Source: an uncultured Prevotellaceae bacterium | GTDB taxonomy: Bacteria > Bacteroidota > Bacteroidia > Bacteroidales > Bacteroidaceae | Assembly (NCBI GenBank): GCA_947169115.1 | Contig: CAMVOK010000007.1 | Location: 1-64,000, forward strand | Reading direction: 5' to 3' | DNA: 64,000 bases | Shown here: positions 18,781-27,719 of the stretch, piece after piece | Position numbering within the stretch: the first letter of the stretch is position 1 | How the letters are laid out: each line of letters begins with the position of its first letter | Translations under genes and position numbers: made by a program | The notes under the pieces: generated by a model | Seen by the model: only the letters and a program-made list of their open reading frames with translations | Told to the model about the DNA's origin: nothing | Database searches by the model: none

Positions 18781-19587
18781 ATGACTGAAAAACACTTTTG
18801 CCTCGACGATAGTCCGTGGTTCCAGATGCTGGAATTGGACGAGGTGACAAGCACGAACGATTTCTTGTGTGGTTTCCGTCCCATGGGGGGAGAGAAGGAG
18901 ATGACACTGGTCACGGCCGAGTATCAGACAGCGGGTCGCGGAGCAGGAAGGAATCATTGGGAATCGCGCAGGGGCGAGAACCTGCTGTTCAGTCTGCTTG
19001 TTCATCCCCGGCACATCGGGGCGAATCGTATGTTTGTGCTCTCCGAGGTGTTGGCCTTGTCTATACGGGAAGCCCTCACCTCTTACCTCTTACCTCCTAC
19101 CTCCTACCTCCAAATAAAATGGCCGAATGACATTTATGTGGGTGACAAGAAAATATGTGGTATGCTCATCGAGAACGACCTTCGCGGCGGCTGCATTGAG
19201 AATTGTGTGATGGGGGTGGGCATCAATGTCAACCAAAGGGAGTTTTGTTTTGACCGCACGCAGACTGATGGCATACGACACTTTGCCGAACCTGTCTCGC
19301 TGGCGAATCTGCTGGGGCACGACGTGGAGCGGCGTTTTGTGCTTGAAAGTGTGATGGAACATTTTACTTGCTACTACGAATGGACTCGGCAAGGCAGACA
19401 AGATGAGCTGCACGAAATGTATCTTAGCCATCTCTATGGAAGAGGGGAGACGAGATGTTTCCGCGATGAGAAGGGTGATTTTGAGGGATGTATCACGGAT
19501 GTGGAACCCTCGGGTCACCTGATAATCACCGATGGAACAGGAGAAATCCGTAGATATGCTTTCAAGGAAGTGGAGTACATGATGTAA
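18781..19587 (+). CDS. birA: Biotin--[acetyl-CoA-carboxylase] ligase, monofunctional
   Basis: Attaches biotin to the carboxylase carrier protein. EVTSTNDFL, the biotinyl-AMP loop GRGAGRNHWES, QIKWPNDIYV and KICGMLIEN are present. There is no N-terminal DNA-binding domain, so it is not the repressor form. Between the helix SIREAL and IKWPND lies TSYLLPPTSYLQ, encoded by TTACCTCC iterations (19077-19112), which looks like an in-frame repeat insertion in a surface loop. Confidence 0.93.
   Translation: MTEKHFCLDDSPWFQMLELDEVTSTNDFLCGFRPMGGEKEMTLVTAEYQTAGRGAGRNHWESRRGENLLFSLLVHPRHIGANRMFVLSEVLALSIREALTSYLLPPTSYLQIKWPNDIYVGDKKICGMLIENDLRGGCIENCVMGVGINVNQREFCFDRTQTDGIRHFAEPVSLANLLGHDVERRFVLESVMEHFTCYYEWTRQGRQDELHEMYLSHLYGRGETRCFRDEKGDFEGCITDVEPSGHLIITDGTGEIRRYAFKEVEYMM
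19077..19112. repeat. TTACCTCC repeat inside birA
   Basis: About four imperfect 7-8 bp iterations of TTACCTC/CTACCTC. They encode SYLLPPTSYL without breaking the frame, at a place where the family normally passes straight from a helix into the KWPND strand. Confidence 0.65.
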
Positions 19588-19649
19588 TTATAAAAAAAAT
19601 AAAAATTTAAAATTTAAAATTTAAAAATCTAACAAATCAAAATAAAAGT

Positions 19650-20360
19650 ATGGCAAAGTTTAAGAGAATTCTGTTGAAACTCTCGGGTGAGAGTTTGCAG
19701 GGCGAACAGGGGTATGGTATTGACGTGAAGCGTCTGAACGAGTATGCCCAACAGATTAAGGAAGTGGCCGATATGGGGGTACAGATAGGTATCGTCATTG
19801 GCGGCGGAAACATTTTCCGTGGACTGACAGGTGCGGGCAAGGGTTTCGACCGTGTGCGTGGCGACCAGATGGGCATGTTGGCCACGGTTATTAACTCGTT
19901 AGGATTGTGCAGTGCCCTTCAGGCCATCGGACAGAAAACCACTGTGCTGACAGCCATCCGCATGGAGCCCATAGGGGAACTATATACGAAGTGGAAGGCC
20001 ATCGAGGCTATGGAGCGTGGCGAGGTGGTTATCATGAGTGGCGGAACGGGCAATCCGTATTTCACAACGGACACGGGTTCTTCATTGCGCGGCATTGAGA
20101 TTGAGGCCGACGTGATGCTGAAGGGTACACGTGTGGATGGTGTTTACACCGCCGACCCAGAGAAAGACCCCACGGCTACGAAGTTCTCGGAAATCACTTA
20201 CGACGAAATCTACAATCGTGGACTGAAGGTAATGGACTTGACGGCTACTACGATGTGCAAGATGAACGACCTACCCATCTATGTCTTTAATATGGATATT
20301 GTGGGTAACCTCAAGAAGGTAATGGAGGGCGAGGACATCGGTACGCTGGTCCACAACTGA
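19650..20360 (+). CDS. pyrH: UMP kinase
   Basis: Amino-acid-kinase-fold enzyme phosphorylating UMP to UDP. ILLKLSGESL, IVIGGGNIFRG, GDQMGMLATVIN and GGTGNPYFTTDT are diagnostic. At 236 residues it is complete. Preceded by an A/T repeat (AATTTAAA) with no clear promoter core. Its stop shares one base with the next ATG. Confidence 0.98.
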   Translation: MAKFKRILLKLSGESLQGEQGYGIDVKRLNEYAQQIKEVADMGVQIGIVIGGGNIFRGLTGAGKGFDRVRGDQMGMLATVINSLGLCSALQAIGQKTTVLTAIRMEPIGELYTKWKAIEAMERGEVVIMSGGTGNPYFTTDTGSSLRGIEIEADVMLKGTRVDGVYTADPEKDPTATKFSEITYDEIYNRGLKVMDLTATTMCKMNDLPIYVFNMDIVGNLKKVMEGEDIGTLVHN

Positions 20361-22348
20361 TGTTTGTCTGCCTCGAACAACGACTTTTAGGCCTGTGTAT
20401 GTGCATCCTGTGGAGTGTATGTACACAGGCCCAAATTCGTATGTCGTGGGCCGATTTTGTGGATGCCATTTCCGACGACGAATATGCCGAGCAACAGGGC
20501 TGGACGGAGAACATGGAGGAACTGGCCTTGCTGGCAGCTCATCCGATGGACATAAACACGGCTACCCGTGAGCAGTTGCGACAACTCCCTTTTCTCAGTG
20601 AGCAACAGATAGAAGACATCCACAAATATGTTTTCATCCATCGGGGAATGCGTTCGTTGAGTGAGTTAATGGCCATTCCATCGGTGGATTTCCGCACTCG
20701 TGAGTTTTTGTTAGTTTTTTTGACCGTAAATATTTGGCCATCTCAACAAAAAGACACGGTCACGGTGAAATACTTACTCCAACATGCCCGTCACGAGGTA
20801 AGCACACGCTTAGACATTCCCCTATACTATCGTCTGGGCTATTCTTACCCTTCCCATCAGGGAGGCTACCAAGGTTCGCCATGCTACAACAACATTCGTT
20901 ATAGACTGGAGAGTAAGAACCATTTGTCGGTAGGCGTGACCGCTGAAAAAGACCAGGGAGAGCCTTTTCGGAAGAATGGGGGATGGGACTCGTATGGGGG
21001 ATATCTGATGGTGCGAAACATCGGACATCTAAGCTCCGCTCTCGTTGGCGATTATAAATTGGGATTTGGCGAGGGACTTGTGATGAACACGGGTTTTGCT
21101 ACGGGAAAGACCATGCTGATGAAGCGTCCGTCGCAAGGAATACGTGCCAAACGGGGGATGGACGAAATTAATTATTTCCGTGGGGCAGCGGCTACCATAG
21201 GGTTTCGCCACATGGAGATGACGTCGTGGCTGTCGTTTCGGCCACTGGATGCTTCGCTCAACAGAGACGGAAGCGTGAAGACCTTGCAGACATCGGGACT
21301 GCATCGTACAGAGAAGGAACTCAGTCAAAAGGGGAACACCAATAGTCTGTTGGCCGGTGTCAACTTGTCGTGGAGAAACAAAGGTTTCCATGTGGGGGCA
21401 ACAGGCTATTTCCAGCGGTTTCATCGAGAACTTTCGCCTGGGACAGCCCTCTATCGGCGCATCTATCCTTGTGGGAAGAACTTTGGCCTTGCTGGGGTAA
21501 ACTATGGATATACTCACCTTTGGTTTGCTGTGTCGGGCGAGACGGCCTACAGTACCGAACGCGGTGGATGGGCCACGCTGAACCGTGTGTCGTGGAAAAT
21601 AAGTCCAAACTATGCCCTTAGTGGTTCTTATCGTTTCTATTCCTATAAGTATCACTCTTTCTATGCTTCGGCACTCAGTGAGAATAGCGATGTTCAGAAC
21701 GAGAGTGGTGGCACTCTGCGTTTGGATGCCACCCCTGTTGAGCATCTAACCCTGACAGGTTATTTCGACTATTTCTACAATCCATGGCCCCGATATACGC
21801 TCACGCATAGCAGTCAGGGGCAGGAGGTGGTCTTTATGGCAGAATATGCCATCCGTCGTAAGAACAGCATCTCTGTCCGCTACCAGTTGAAGCGCAAGGA
21901 GCGTAGTGACCGCATGCAACAACACAATCGCATTCGCCTGCAGTATAATCGGACACAAGGTATCGACTGGCAGTTGCAGTCGATACTGAATCTGCATTCG
22001 ATGGATGGCAGCGGACTGGGATATGCCTTGTCGCAACGTGTCCGATACCGACGGAATTGGTGGCAGACCTCGCTCATGCTCACTTACTTTCATACGACCG
22101 ACTACGACACACGCATATTCCTGTACGAGCCTTTGCTTACCAACATGTTTCGTTATCCTTCACTCTTCGGTCATGGGCTCCGATGGGTGCTTGCCGCTCA
22201 TTGTGAGTTTTGGCAGAAACGTTTGCTTGCAGAGTTGCTCTATGGTGCCACCCGCTATACTGACCGAAGGTCACAAGGCTCTGGAATGCAAGAGATACGT
22301 AGTCCTTGGAAACAGGACATTACCTTCCAATTGAGATTACGGATATGA
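20360..22348 (+). CDS. Helix-hairpin-helix domain envelope protein
   Basis: 662 residues. An N-terminal hydrophobic segment ending in TQAQ is a plausible signal peptide. A ComEA-like helix-hairpin-helix region follows (MDINTATREQLRQLPFLSEQQIEDI, shown in pieces, at about 60-85). The long remainder (about 120-662) is rich in alternating aromatic beta strands and ends in a strand (ITFQLRLRI), the pattern of an outer-membrane beta-barrel. This architecture is widespread in Bacteroidetes; the function is unknown and DNA binding is not implied, since HHH units also occur in secreted proteins. The start overlaps the pyrH stop by one base. Confidence 0.7.
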   Translation: MFVCLEQRLLGLCMCILWSVCTQAQIRMSWADFVDAISDDEYAEQQGWTENMEELALLAAHPMDINTATREQLRQLPFLSEQQIEDIHKYVFIHRGMRSLSELMAIPSVDFRTREFLLVFLTVNIWPSQQKDTVTVKYLLQHARHEVSTRLDIPLYYRLGYSYPSHQGGYQGSPCYNNIRYRLESKNHLSVGVTAEKDQGEPFRKNGGWDSYGGYLMVRNIGHLSSALVGDYKLGFGEGLVMNTGFATGKTMLMKRPSQGIRAKRGMDEINYFRGAAATIGFRHMEMTSWLSFRPLDASLNRDGSVKTLQTSGLHRTEKELSQKGNTNSLLAGVNLSWRNKGFHVGATGYFQRFHRELSPGTALYRRIYPCGKNFGLAGVNYGYTHLWFAVSGETAYSTERGGWATLNRVSWKISPNYALSGSYRFYSYKYHSFYASALSENSDVQNESGGTLRLDATPVEHLTLTGYFDYFYNPWPRYTLTHSSQGQEVVFMAEYAIRRKNSISVRYQLKRKERSDRMQQHNRIRLQYNRTQGIDWQLQSILNLHSMDGSGLGYALSQRVRYRRNWWQTSLMLTYFHTTDYDTRIFLYEPLLTNMFRYPSLFGHGLRWVLAAHCEFWQKRLLAELLYGATRYTDRRSQGSGMQEIRSPWKQDITFQLRLRI

Positions 22349-22401
22349 TGTCGCCCGTGCAATTAATTTTTGTTTTTTAATTTTAATTTTTAATTTATTT
22401 G

Positions 22402-22409
22402 TACCTTTG
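22402..22409 (+). promoter_or_regulatory. TACCTTTG promoter core for the radical SAM gene
   Basis: Lies only 8 bases before the ATG at 22418, so the transcript would be leaderless or nearly so unless translation starts downstream. AATTTTTAA repeats occupy the 40 bases upstream. Confidence 0.6.
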
Positions 22410-22417
22410 CACTTGAT

Positions 22418-23182
22418 ATGAGTACTGTAATATATCCTTCACCCATATTCGGCCCTGTACATAGTCGTCGTCTGGGGGTATCGTTGGGCATCAATCTGTT
22501 GCCACGTGATGGTAAGTGGTGTTCGTTCGACTGCATTTATTGTGAGTGCGGACTGAACGAAGAGAGACGTGCCAAGGAACCCCTCCCAACCCGTCAGGAG
22601 GTACGCGATGCCTTGGGAAAGCAGTTACAGAAGATGAGGAGTGAAGGTTCTGTTCCCGACGTGCTTACGTTTGCCGGCAACGGAGAACCGACCTTGCATC
22701 CCGATTTCCCTGAGATTGTGGATGACGTGGTGCAATTGCGCAATCAGTATTTCCCCAATGCCAAGATTTCGGTGTTGAGCAACAGCACCCAAATCCATCG
22801 GGAGAAAGTGCGTGAGGCTCTGCTACGTACCGACAATCCCATCATGAAACTTGATACCGTGTCGGCCGACTACATCCACCGAGTTGACCAACCACAAGGC
22901 CACTACGATGTAGAGACCGTCATTACCTATCTGGCAGAGATGAGTCCGAAGGTCATTATTCAGACCATGTTTATGGCAGGAAAGGACGTGGACAATACGG
23001 GTGACGAATACGTCTTGCCTTGGTTGGAAAAACTGAAACTGATAGCTCCGCGACAAGTGATGATATACACCATCGACCGTGAGACTCCCGTCAGCGGACT
23101 GATGAAAGCTCAGCCGAAGATTCTTGATGAAATCGCTGAAAAGGTAAGGGCAGTGGGGCTCTCCTGTTCGGTTTCGTACTAA
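22418..23182 (+). CDS. Radical SAM protein, COG0731-like
   Basis: 254 residues. The radical SAM cluster motif is CSFDCIYC, followed by a GNGEPTLHPDFPEI segment that contacts SAM. This is the COG0731 group (wyosine-biosynthesis-like), which in bacteria has no settled substrate; a true TYW1 role is unlikely because bacterial tRNA-Phe lacks wyosine. No auxiliary cluster domain is evident. It may be co-transcribed with trkH 17 bp downstream. Confidence 0.8.
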   Translation: MSTVIYPSPIFGPVHSRRLGVSLGINLLPRDGKWCSFDCIYCECGLNEERRAKEPLPTRQEVRDALGKQLQKMRSEGSVPDVLTFAGNGEPTLHPDFPEIVDDVVQLRNQYFPNAKISVLSNSTQIHREKVREALLRTDNPIMKLDTVSADYIHRVDQPQGHYDVETVITYLAEMSPKVIIQTMFMAGKDVDNTGDEYVLPWLEKLKLIAPRQVMIYTIDRETPVSGLMKAQPKILDEIAEKVRAVGLSCSVSY

Positions 23183-23199
23183 GAATAAAAAAGAAAGTA

Positions 23200-24690
23200 A
23201 TGAAGAAAAGTATATTTGGAATGCTACTGATGATGGAAAGTTTGTTCATGGCTTTCATCACATTGGTATGTCTCTACTATTACTATACAGAAGGGGAAAG
23301 TGACTGGAAAGCCTTTGCCCTGACCACTGGCATTACGTTTCTGTCGGGCATGTTGCTGACCGCATACGGTCACACAAGTTACGGACGAACGCAACATCAA
23401 CTTTCCCGAGGAGGTTCGTTTATTATCGTAGGACTGACGTGGGTGGTATTTTCTTTCTTTGGCATGTTGCCCTTCCTGTTCTACGATGGACTGGATGTGG
23501 ATGTTGCCAGTGCCTACTTCGAGACGATGAGCGGATTCAGCACCATGGGAGCCACTATCATCCCTGATATCGAGGCCATGCCCCATGGCATATTGCTATG
23601 GCGTAGCATGATGCAATGGATGGGTGGTTTGGGAATTGTAGTATTCTCGTTTGCCTTGTTGCCGGTGAAGGACATGAAGAACTCCACCATGTTCATCGCG
23701 GAGATGTCCGGACTTACCATCCATCGCTTGCAACCCAAGATTGGTTCTACATCGCGTCGTCTGCTTCTCATTTACATTGTCCTGACGATTTTCTGTGGAC
23801 TATTGTTTTGGTTAGGCCCGATGGATCTGTTTGATTCGCTGTGTTATGCACTCTCTACTGTGGCCACAGGAGGATATGGCACTCACACGGCCAGTATTGG
23901 TTATTTCCACTCGGCCTACATCGAATATGTGTGTGCCACCTTTATGCTTATTTCCAGTTTGAACTTTGGTATTTACTACTATTTCTCAATATGGCGTGGA
24001 CGTGAATGTTTGAGAAACGAGGAAGTAAAAGGCTTCCTGATAACAGTAGTGGGTCTCGTTGCCATATTCTGTTTATTATTACGTTTTTCTACATTCAGTG
24101 GTGATGTGGCTGTTCCACAGACAGGCGAGGGAATATTCCGTACCAGTCTGTTTCATGTTGCGACCATTATCAGTTCCAGCGGTTTCCAGGCCGAATACTT
24201 CGACTATGTGGGATGGGGAAGACCCTTCTGGATGCCCACCATTGTAATGATGATTATAGGAGGATGTACCGTCAGCACGGCCGGTGGAATGAAGATGATG
24301 AGAGTATTAGTTTACCTAAAATACGCCTTACGGGAATTTCGTGTTCATCTCCATCCCCGAGCTATTATTAGCATTAAATTCAATGGAAGAGTCATTGGCG
24401 AGCAACACATCCGTCGTGTGATGTCTTACCTTGTCGTCTATGTCTTCATCCTTATTATTAGTTGCGGACTTATGACCATGTTCATGGGATTCGAACTAAC
24501 AACGTCTTTCGGTGCGGTGGTTTCCAGCCTCGGCAATACGGGGCCAGCCTTGGGTGAGTTGGGACCTGCCGGCAACTTCGTCCCTGTCTCTGCCGCCGGA
24601 AAGTGGCTCCTTAGCTTCCTGATGCTGATAGGCCGTTTGGAGATATTTACTGTTCTCTTCCTGTTTATGCCTAAGTCATGGCGATTGTAA
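23200..24690 (+). CDS. trkH: Trk-type potassium uptake protein, membrane subunit
   Basis: Inner-membrane K+ (Na+) translocating subunit of the TrkH/KtrB family, 496 residues. The four pore-loop segments can be read as SGFSTMGAT, STVATGGYGTH, IISSSGFQ and SSLGNTGP, each with a central Gly selectivity residue (GGxGG-like spacing), flanked by paired transmembrane helices. No trkA-like regulator gene is adjacent in this window. It ends at a bidirectional terminator shared with nadB. Confidence 0.93.
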   Translation: MKKSIFGMLLMMESLFMAFITLVCLYYYYTEGESDWKAFALTTGITFLSGMLLTAYGHTSYGRTQHQLSRGGSFIIVGLTWVVFSFFGMLPFLFYDGLDVDVASAYFETMSGFSTMGATIIPDIEAMPHGILLWRSMMQWMGGLGIVVFSFALLPVKDMKNSTMFIAEMSGLTIHRLQPKIGSTSRRLLLIYIVLTIFCGLLFWLGPMDLFDSLCYALSTVATGGYGTHTASIGYFHSAYIEYVCATFMLISSLNFGIYYYFSIWRGRECLRNEEVKGFLITVVGLVAIFCLLLRFSTFSGDVAVPQTGEGIFRTSLFHVATIISSSGFQAEYFDYVGWGRPFWMPTIVMMIIGGCTVSTAGGMKMMRVLVYLKYALREFRVHLHPRAIISIKFNGRVIGEQHIRRVMSYLVVYVFILIISCGLMTMFMGFELTTSFGAVVSSLGNTGPALGELGPAGNFVPVSAAGKWLLSFLMLIGRLEIFTVLFLFMPKSWRL

Positions 24691-24730
24691 ACACTAAAAA
24701 ACCTCCCGTCGGGGAGGTTTTTTAGTGTTT
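24689..24730. terminator. Bidirectional terminator between trkH and nadB
   Basis: Perfect 19-bp stem with loop GTCG. The core CCTCCC/GGGAGG is flanked by A6/T6, giving a T-run in both directions. The stem arms include the stop codons of both convergent genes (TAA of trkH, TTA of nadB on the plus strand), so two genes end in one 42-bp hairpin. Confidence 0.95.
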
Positions 24731-26318
24731 ACTTTTGGTCGTAGGCATGTTTGGGATAGTCTATGGTGTAGTGCAATCCTCGGCTCTCCTTGCGCTCTAT
24801 GGCTTGTCGTGTGATGAGGTAACCTACGTTTATCATATTGCGGAGTTCACAAATGTCTTTGGTTGGTTTCACGCGTTTGAAGAGTTCCTCCGTCTCTTCG
24901 TATAGCAGGTCGAGGCGCGTCCAGGCACGTTTCAGTCGCAGATCGCTACGTACGATTCCTACATAGTTCGACATAATCTGCCCAACTTCCTTCATGTCCT
25001 GGGCTATCAGCACCTTCTCCTCGTTCGACATGGTGCCTTCGTCGTTCCATTCGGGCACCTTGTCATTAAAGGTATAGTTATCGATAACCTCCAGCGAGTG
25101 TTTGGCTGCCGCATCGGCATAGACCACGGCCTCAATGAGCGAGTTGGAGGCCAGACGATTGCCACCATGGAGCCCCGTGCAGGAGCATTCGCCAACGGCA
25201 TAGAGGCGGTGGATGGTGGATTCGCCATTCAGGTCAACTTTGATACCGCCACACATGTAGTGGGCCGAGGGGCAGACAGGTATCATCTGCTTGGTGATGT
25301 CGATGCCAATGGAGAGGCATTTAGCGTAGATATTGGGGAAATGGTGTTTGGTATCTTCAGGGTTTTTGTGAGTCACGTCAAGGCAGACGTGGTCTATGCC
25401 GTGAATCTTCATTTCGCGGTCGATGGCTCTAGCCACAATGTCGCGTGGAGCCAAGGAGAGACGCTTATCGTATTTCTGCATGAACTCCTCACCGTTGGGC
25501 AATTTCAGAATGCCACCATAGCCACGCATGGCCTCGGTAATGAGATAGGCAGGATGGGTCTCGGCAGGATTATAGAGTACTGTGGGATGGAACTGCACAA
25601 ACTCCATGTCCTTCACGATACCCTTGGCGCGATAGACCATGGCAATGCCGTCGCCCGTAGCAATGTTGGGGTTTGATGTGGTGGCATACACTGCTCCCGT
25701 GCCACCCGTGGCCATCAGTGTTACCCGTGACAGGAAGGTGTCCACCTTTTGGGTATCGGGATCCAGAATGTAGGCACCATAACATTCAATGTCTGTCATG
25801 TGGCGGTTCACCTCGCGCCCCAAATGGTGTTGGGTGATGATTTCCACGGCATAGTGGTTCTCCAGTACAGTGATGCGCTTATTGTGTCTGACAGCCTCCA
25901 TCAGTCCACGCTGAATTTCAAAGCCAGTGTCGTCGGCATGGTGTAGAATGCGGAACTCCGAGTGACCGCCCTCGCGATGGAGGTCGAACTCGCCATCGTT
26001 GTTCTTATCGAAATTCACGCCCCACTTTACAAGGTCCTCTATGCCCTTGGGGGCGTTTCTCACCACATGTTCCACTGCTGCCGGGTCGCTGATGTAGTCG
26101 CCCGCTATCATGGTGTCCTGTATGTGTTTCTCAAAGTTGTCCACGCGGAGGTTGGTCACCGAGGCTATGCCACCCTGCGCCTTGGCCGTATTGGCCTCGT
26201 CCAGTGTGGTCTTACACACCAGTGCCACCTTGCCCTTCTTGGCGTTAGCTACTTTCAGTGCATAGCTCATGCCGGCTACACCACCACCGATAATAAGGAA
26301 GTCGAATTTACGTATCAT
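24729..26318 (-). CDS. nadB: L-aspartate oxidase
   Basis: FAD enzyme oxidising aspartate to iminoaspartate for NAD synthesis, 529 residues. The Rossmann FAD site IIGGGVAGMSYAL is at the N-terminus. HREGGHS and QFHPT with ITEAMRGYGG match the succinate-dehydrogenase/aspartate-oxidase active site, and CGGIKVDLNG and GLHGGNRLASNSLIEAVV the FAD C-terminal site. NadB is preferred over fumarate reductase by the HREGG...HADDTG pattern and the absence of frd/sdh subunits nearby. No nadA or nadC is in the window. TAATTTTG on the minus strand (26341-26348) is a possible promoter core. Confidence 0.93.
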   Translation of the reverse strand: MIRKFDFLIIGGGVAGMSYALKVANAKKGKVALVCKTTLDEANTAKAQGGIASVTNLRVDNFEKHIQDTMIAGDYISDPAAVEHVVRNAPKGIEDLVKWGVNFDKNNDGEFDLHREGGHSEFRILHHADDTGFEIQRGLMEAVRHNKRITVLENHYAVEIITQHHLGREVNRHMTDIECYGAYILDPDTQKVDTFLSRVTLMATGGTGAVYATTSNPNIATGDGIAMVYRAKGIVKDMEFVQFHPTVLYNPAETHPAYLITEAMRGYGGILKLPNGEEFMQKYDKRLSLAPRDIVARAIDREMKIHGIDHVCLDVTHKNPEDTKHHFPNIYAKCLSIGIDITKQMIPVCPSAHYMCGGIKVDLNGESTIHRLYAVGECSCTGLHGGNRLASNSLIEAVVYADAAAKHSLEVIDNYTFNDKVPEWNDEGTMSNEEKVLIAQDMKEVGQIMSNYVGIVRSDLRLKRAWTRLDLLYEETEELFKRVKPTKDICELRNMINVGYLITRQAIERKESRGLHYTIDYPKHAYDQK

Positions 26319-26391
26319 GGTATTTTACGTTTGTCAAATACAAAATTACATAAAAAAGGTTAATCATAGCAACGTATAGCCAAATAATTTG

Positions 26392-26399
26392 TAACTTTA
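26392..26399 (+). promoter_or_regulatory. TAACTTTA, weak promoter core for the PBP4-type gene
   Basis: One mismatch to TAnnTTTG, 18 bases before the ATG at 26418. Confidence 0.4.
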
Positions 26400-26417
26400 C
26401 GGCAAAAGTTGGATTAT

Positions 26418-27647
26418 ATGCGTAGAATAGTCCTATACATATTACTCTTTACCGGCATTCAGGTTTGTGCTGACGGACTTGATGCGGACCAGCCACGATG
26501 GAACACGAATACCATTCTGATGGAAGACACCACAACATGGGTGGGGCGAATGCAACGTCAGGTGGATTCGCTCATCAACCTGCCCTTGTTCGAGACCACG
26601 CAGCTGGGACTTTACGTCTATGACCTGACCGCTGGTCGCGACTTGGTGTGTGTCAACCATCGTCAGCGTATGCGCCCAGCCAGTTGTGAGAAGGTGGTGA
26701 CGGCTGTAGCTGCCCTGAAAACCTTGGGAAACGACTATAAGTTCCGTACTCAGATGTTTGTGGCGGGTGAGGTGCGCGATAGTGTGCTTTGGGGCGACAT
26801 ATACTTTGTGGGAGGAATGGACCCAATGCTTTCCCAGGGTGAACTCTATCAACTGGCTCGTGGGCTGAACCAAGCTGGCATTGACAGCATTGCTGGTATC
26901 ATTGGCCTCGACCTTTCGAAGAAGGATGCCGACGAAATGGGCTGGGGTTGGTGCTGGGACGACAAGACGGTTCCCCTACGTCCCTTGACGGTTGATAGTC
27001 GTGACTGCTTCACACAGGAATTTCTGTCTGACCTCGAAAGTGCTGGCATTCGCGGTATGGATGTTAGTCGGGTCGTACAGACGCCATGTCCTACATCGGC
27101 TCTGCTCTTCGGTGAGATTACACATACGATAGACCAAGTCTTGCAGCGGATGATGAAGAAGTCGGACAACTTTTATGCAGAGAGCGTATTTTACCAGATA
27201 GCTGCATTGAGTGGGAAAAAGAATGCGACACGCAAGGATGCGATGCCCTTCTTCCACCAACTGATTACGGAAGTGGGTCTAACTCCCAGTCATTACCAGA
27301 TTGCAGACGGGAGTGGTTTGTCGCTCTATAACTATGTGTCGCCCGAACTGCTTGTTTCCTTGCTTTCCTATGCCTGGAAGAACGAGGCCATTCGTCCCCA
27401 CCTCTATTCCTCGCTCCCCATTGCCGGCTTCGACGGCACTTTGGAGAAGCGCATGCGCAAGACGGCAGCCGATGGCAACATCCATGCCAAGACCGGTACG
27501 GTGGATGGCATCAGCAGCCTCTCTGGCTATGCCACATCGCCCGAAGGGCACATCCTCGTATTTAGCATCATCAACCAAGGTGTGATAAAGACCAGTATGG
27601 GGAGAACTTTCCAGGATAAGGTCTGCGAGGTGCTTTGCAGCCCTTGA
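26418..27647 (+). CDS. dacB: D-alanyl-D-alanine carboxypeptidase/endopeptidase, PBP4 type (S13)
   Basis: Periplasmic low-molecular-mass class C penicillin-binding protein that trims peptidoglycan peptides. A signal peptide (MRRIVLYILLFTG..., cleavage after about residue 20) precedes the catalytic domain. The SxxK motif is SCEK within RPASCEKVV, SxN is SDN in KKSDNFYAES, and KTG is in HAKTGTVDG. About 409 residues. An in-frame TTG nine bases upstream exists, but ATG 26418 begins the signal peptide directly. Confidence 0.92.
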   Translation: MRRIVLYILLFTGIQVCADGLDADQPRWNTNTILMEDTTTWVGRMQRQVDSLINLPLFETTQLGLYVYDLTAGRDLVCVNHRQRMRPASCEKVVTAVAALKTLGNDYKFRTQMFVAGEVRDSVLWGDIYFVGGMDPMLSQGELYQLARGLNQAGIDSIAGIIGLDLSKKDADEMGWGWCWDDKTVPLRPLTVDSRDCFTQEFLSDLESAGIRGMDVSRVVQTPCPTSALLFGEITHTIDQVLQRMMKKSDNFYAESVFYQIAALSGKKNATRKDAMPFFHQLITEVGLTPSHYQIADGSGLSLYNYVSPELLVSLLSYAWKNEAIRPHLYSSLPIAGFDGTLEKRMRKTAADGNIHAKTGTVDGISSLSGYATSPEGHILVFSIINQGVIKTSMGRTFQDKVCEVLCSP

Positions 27648-27719
27648 CTCCCCAATTCTCCCCTATAGTCCCTATAGTTCCTATAAATAAAAAACGAAAA
27701 ACTCTAAAACCCAAATACC

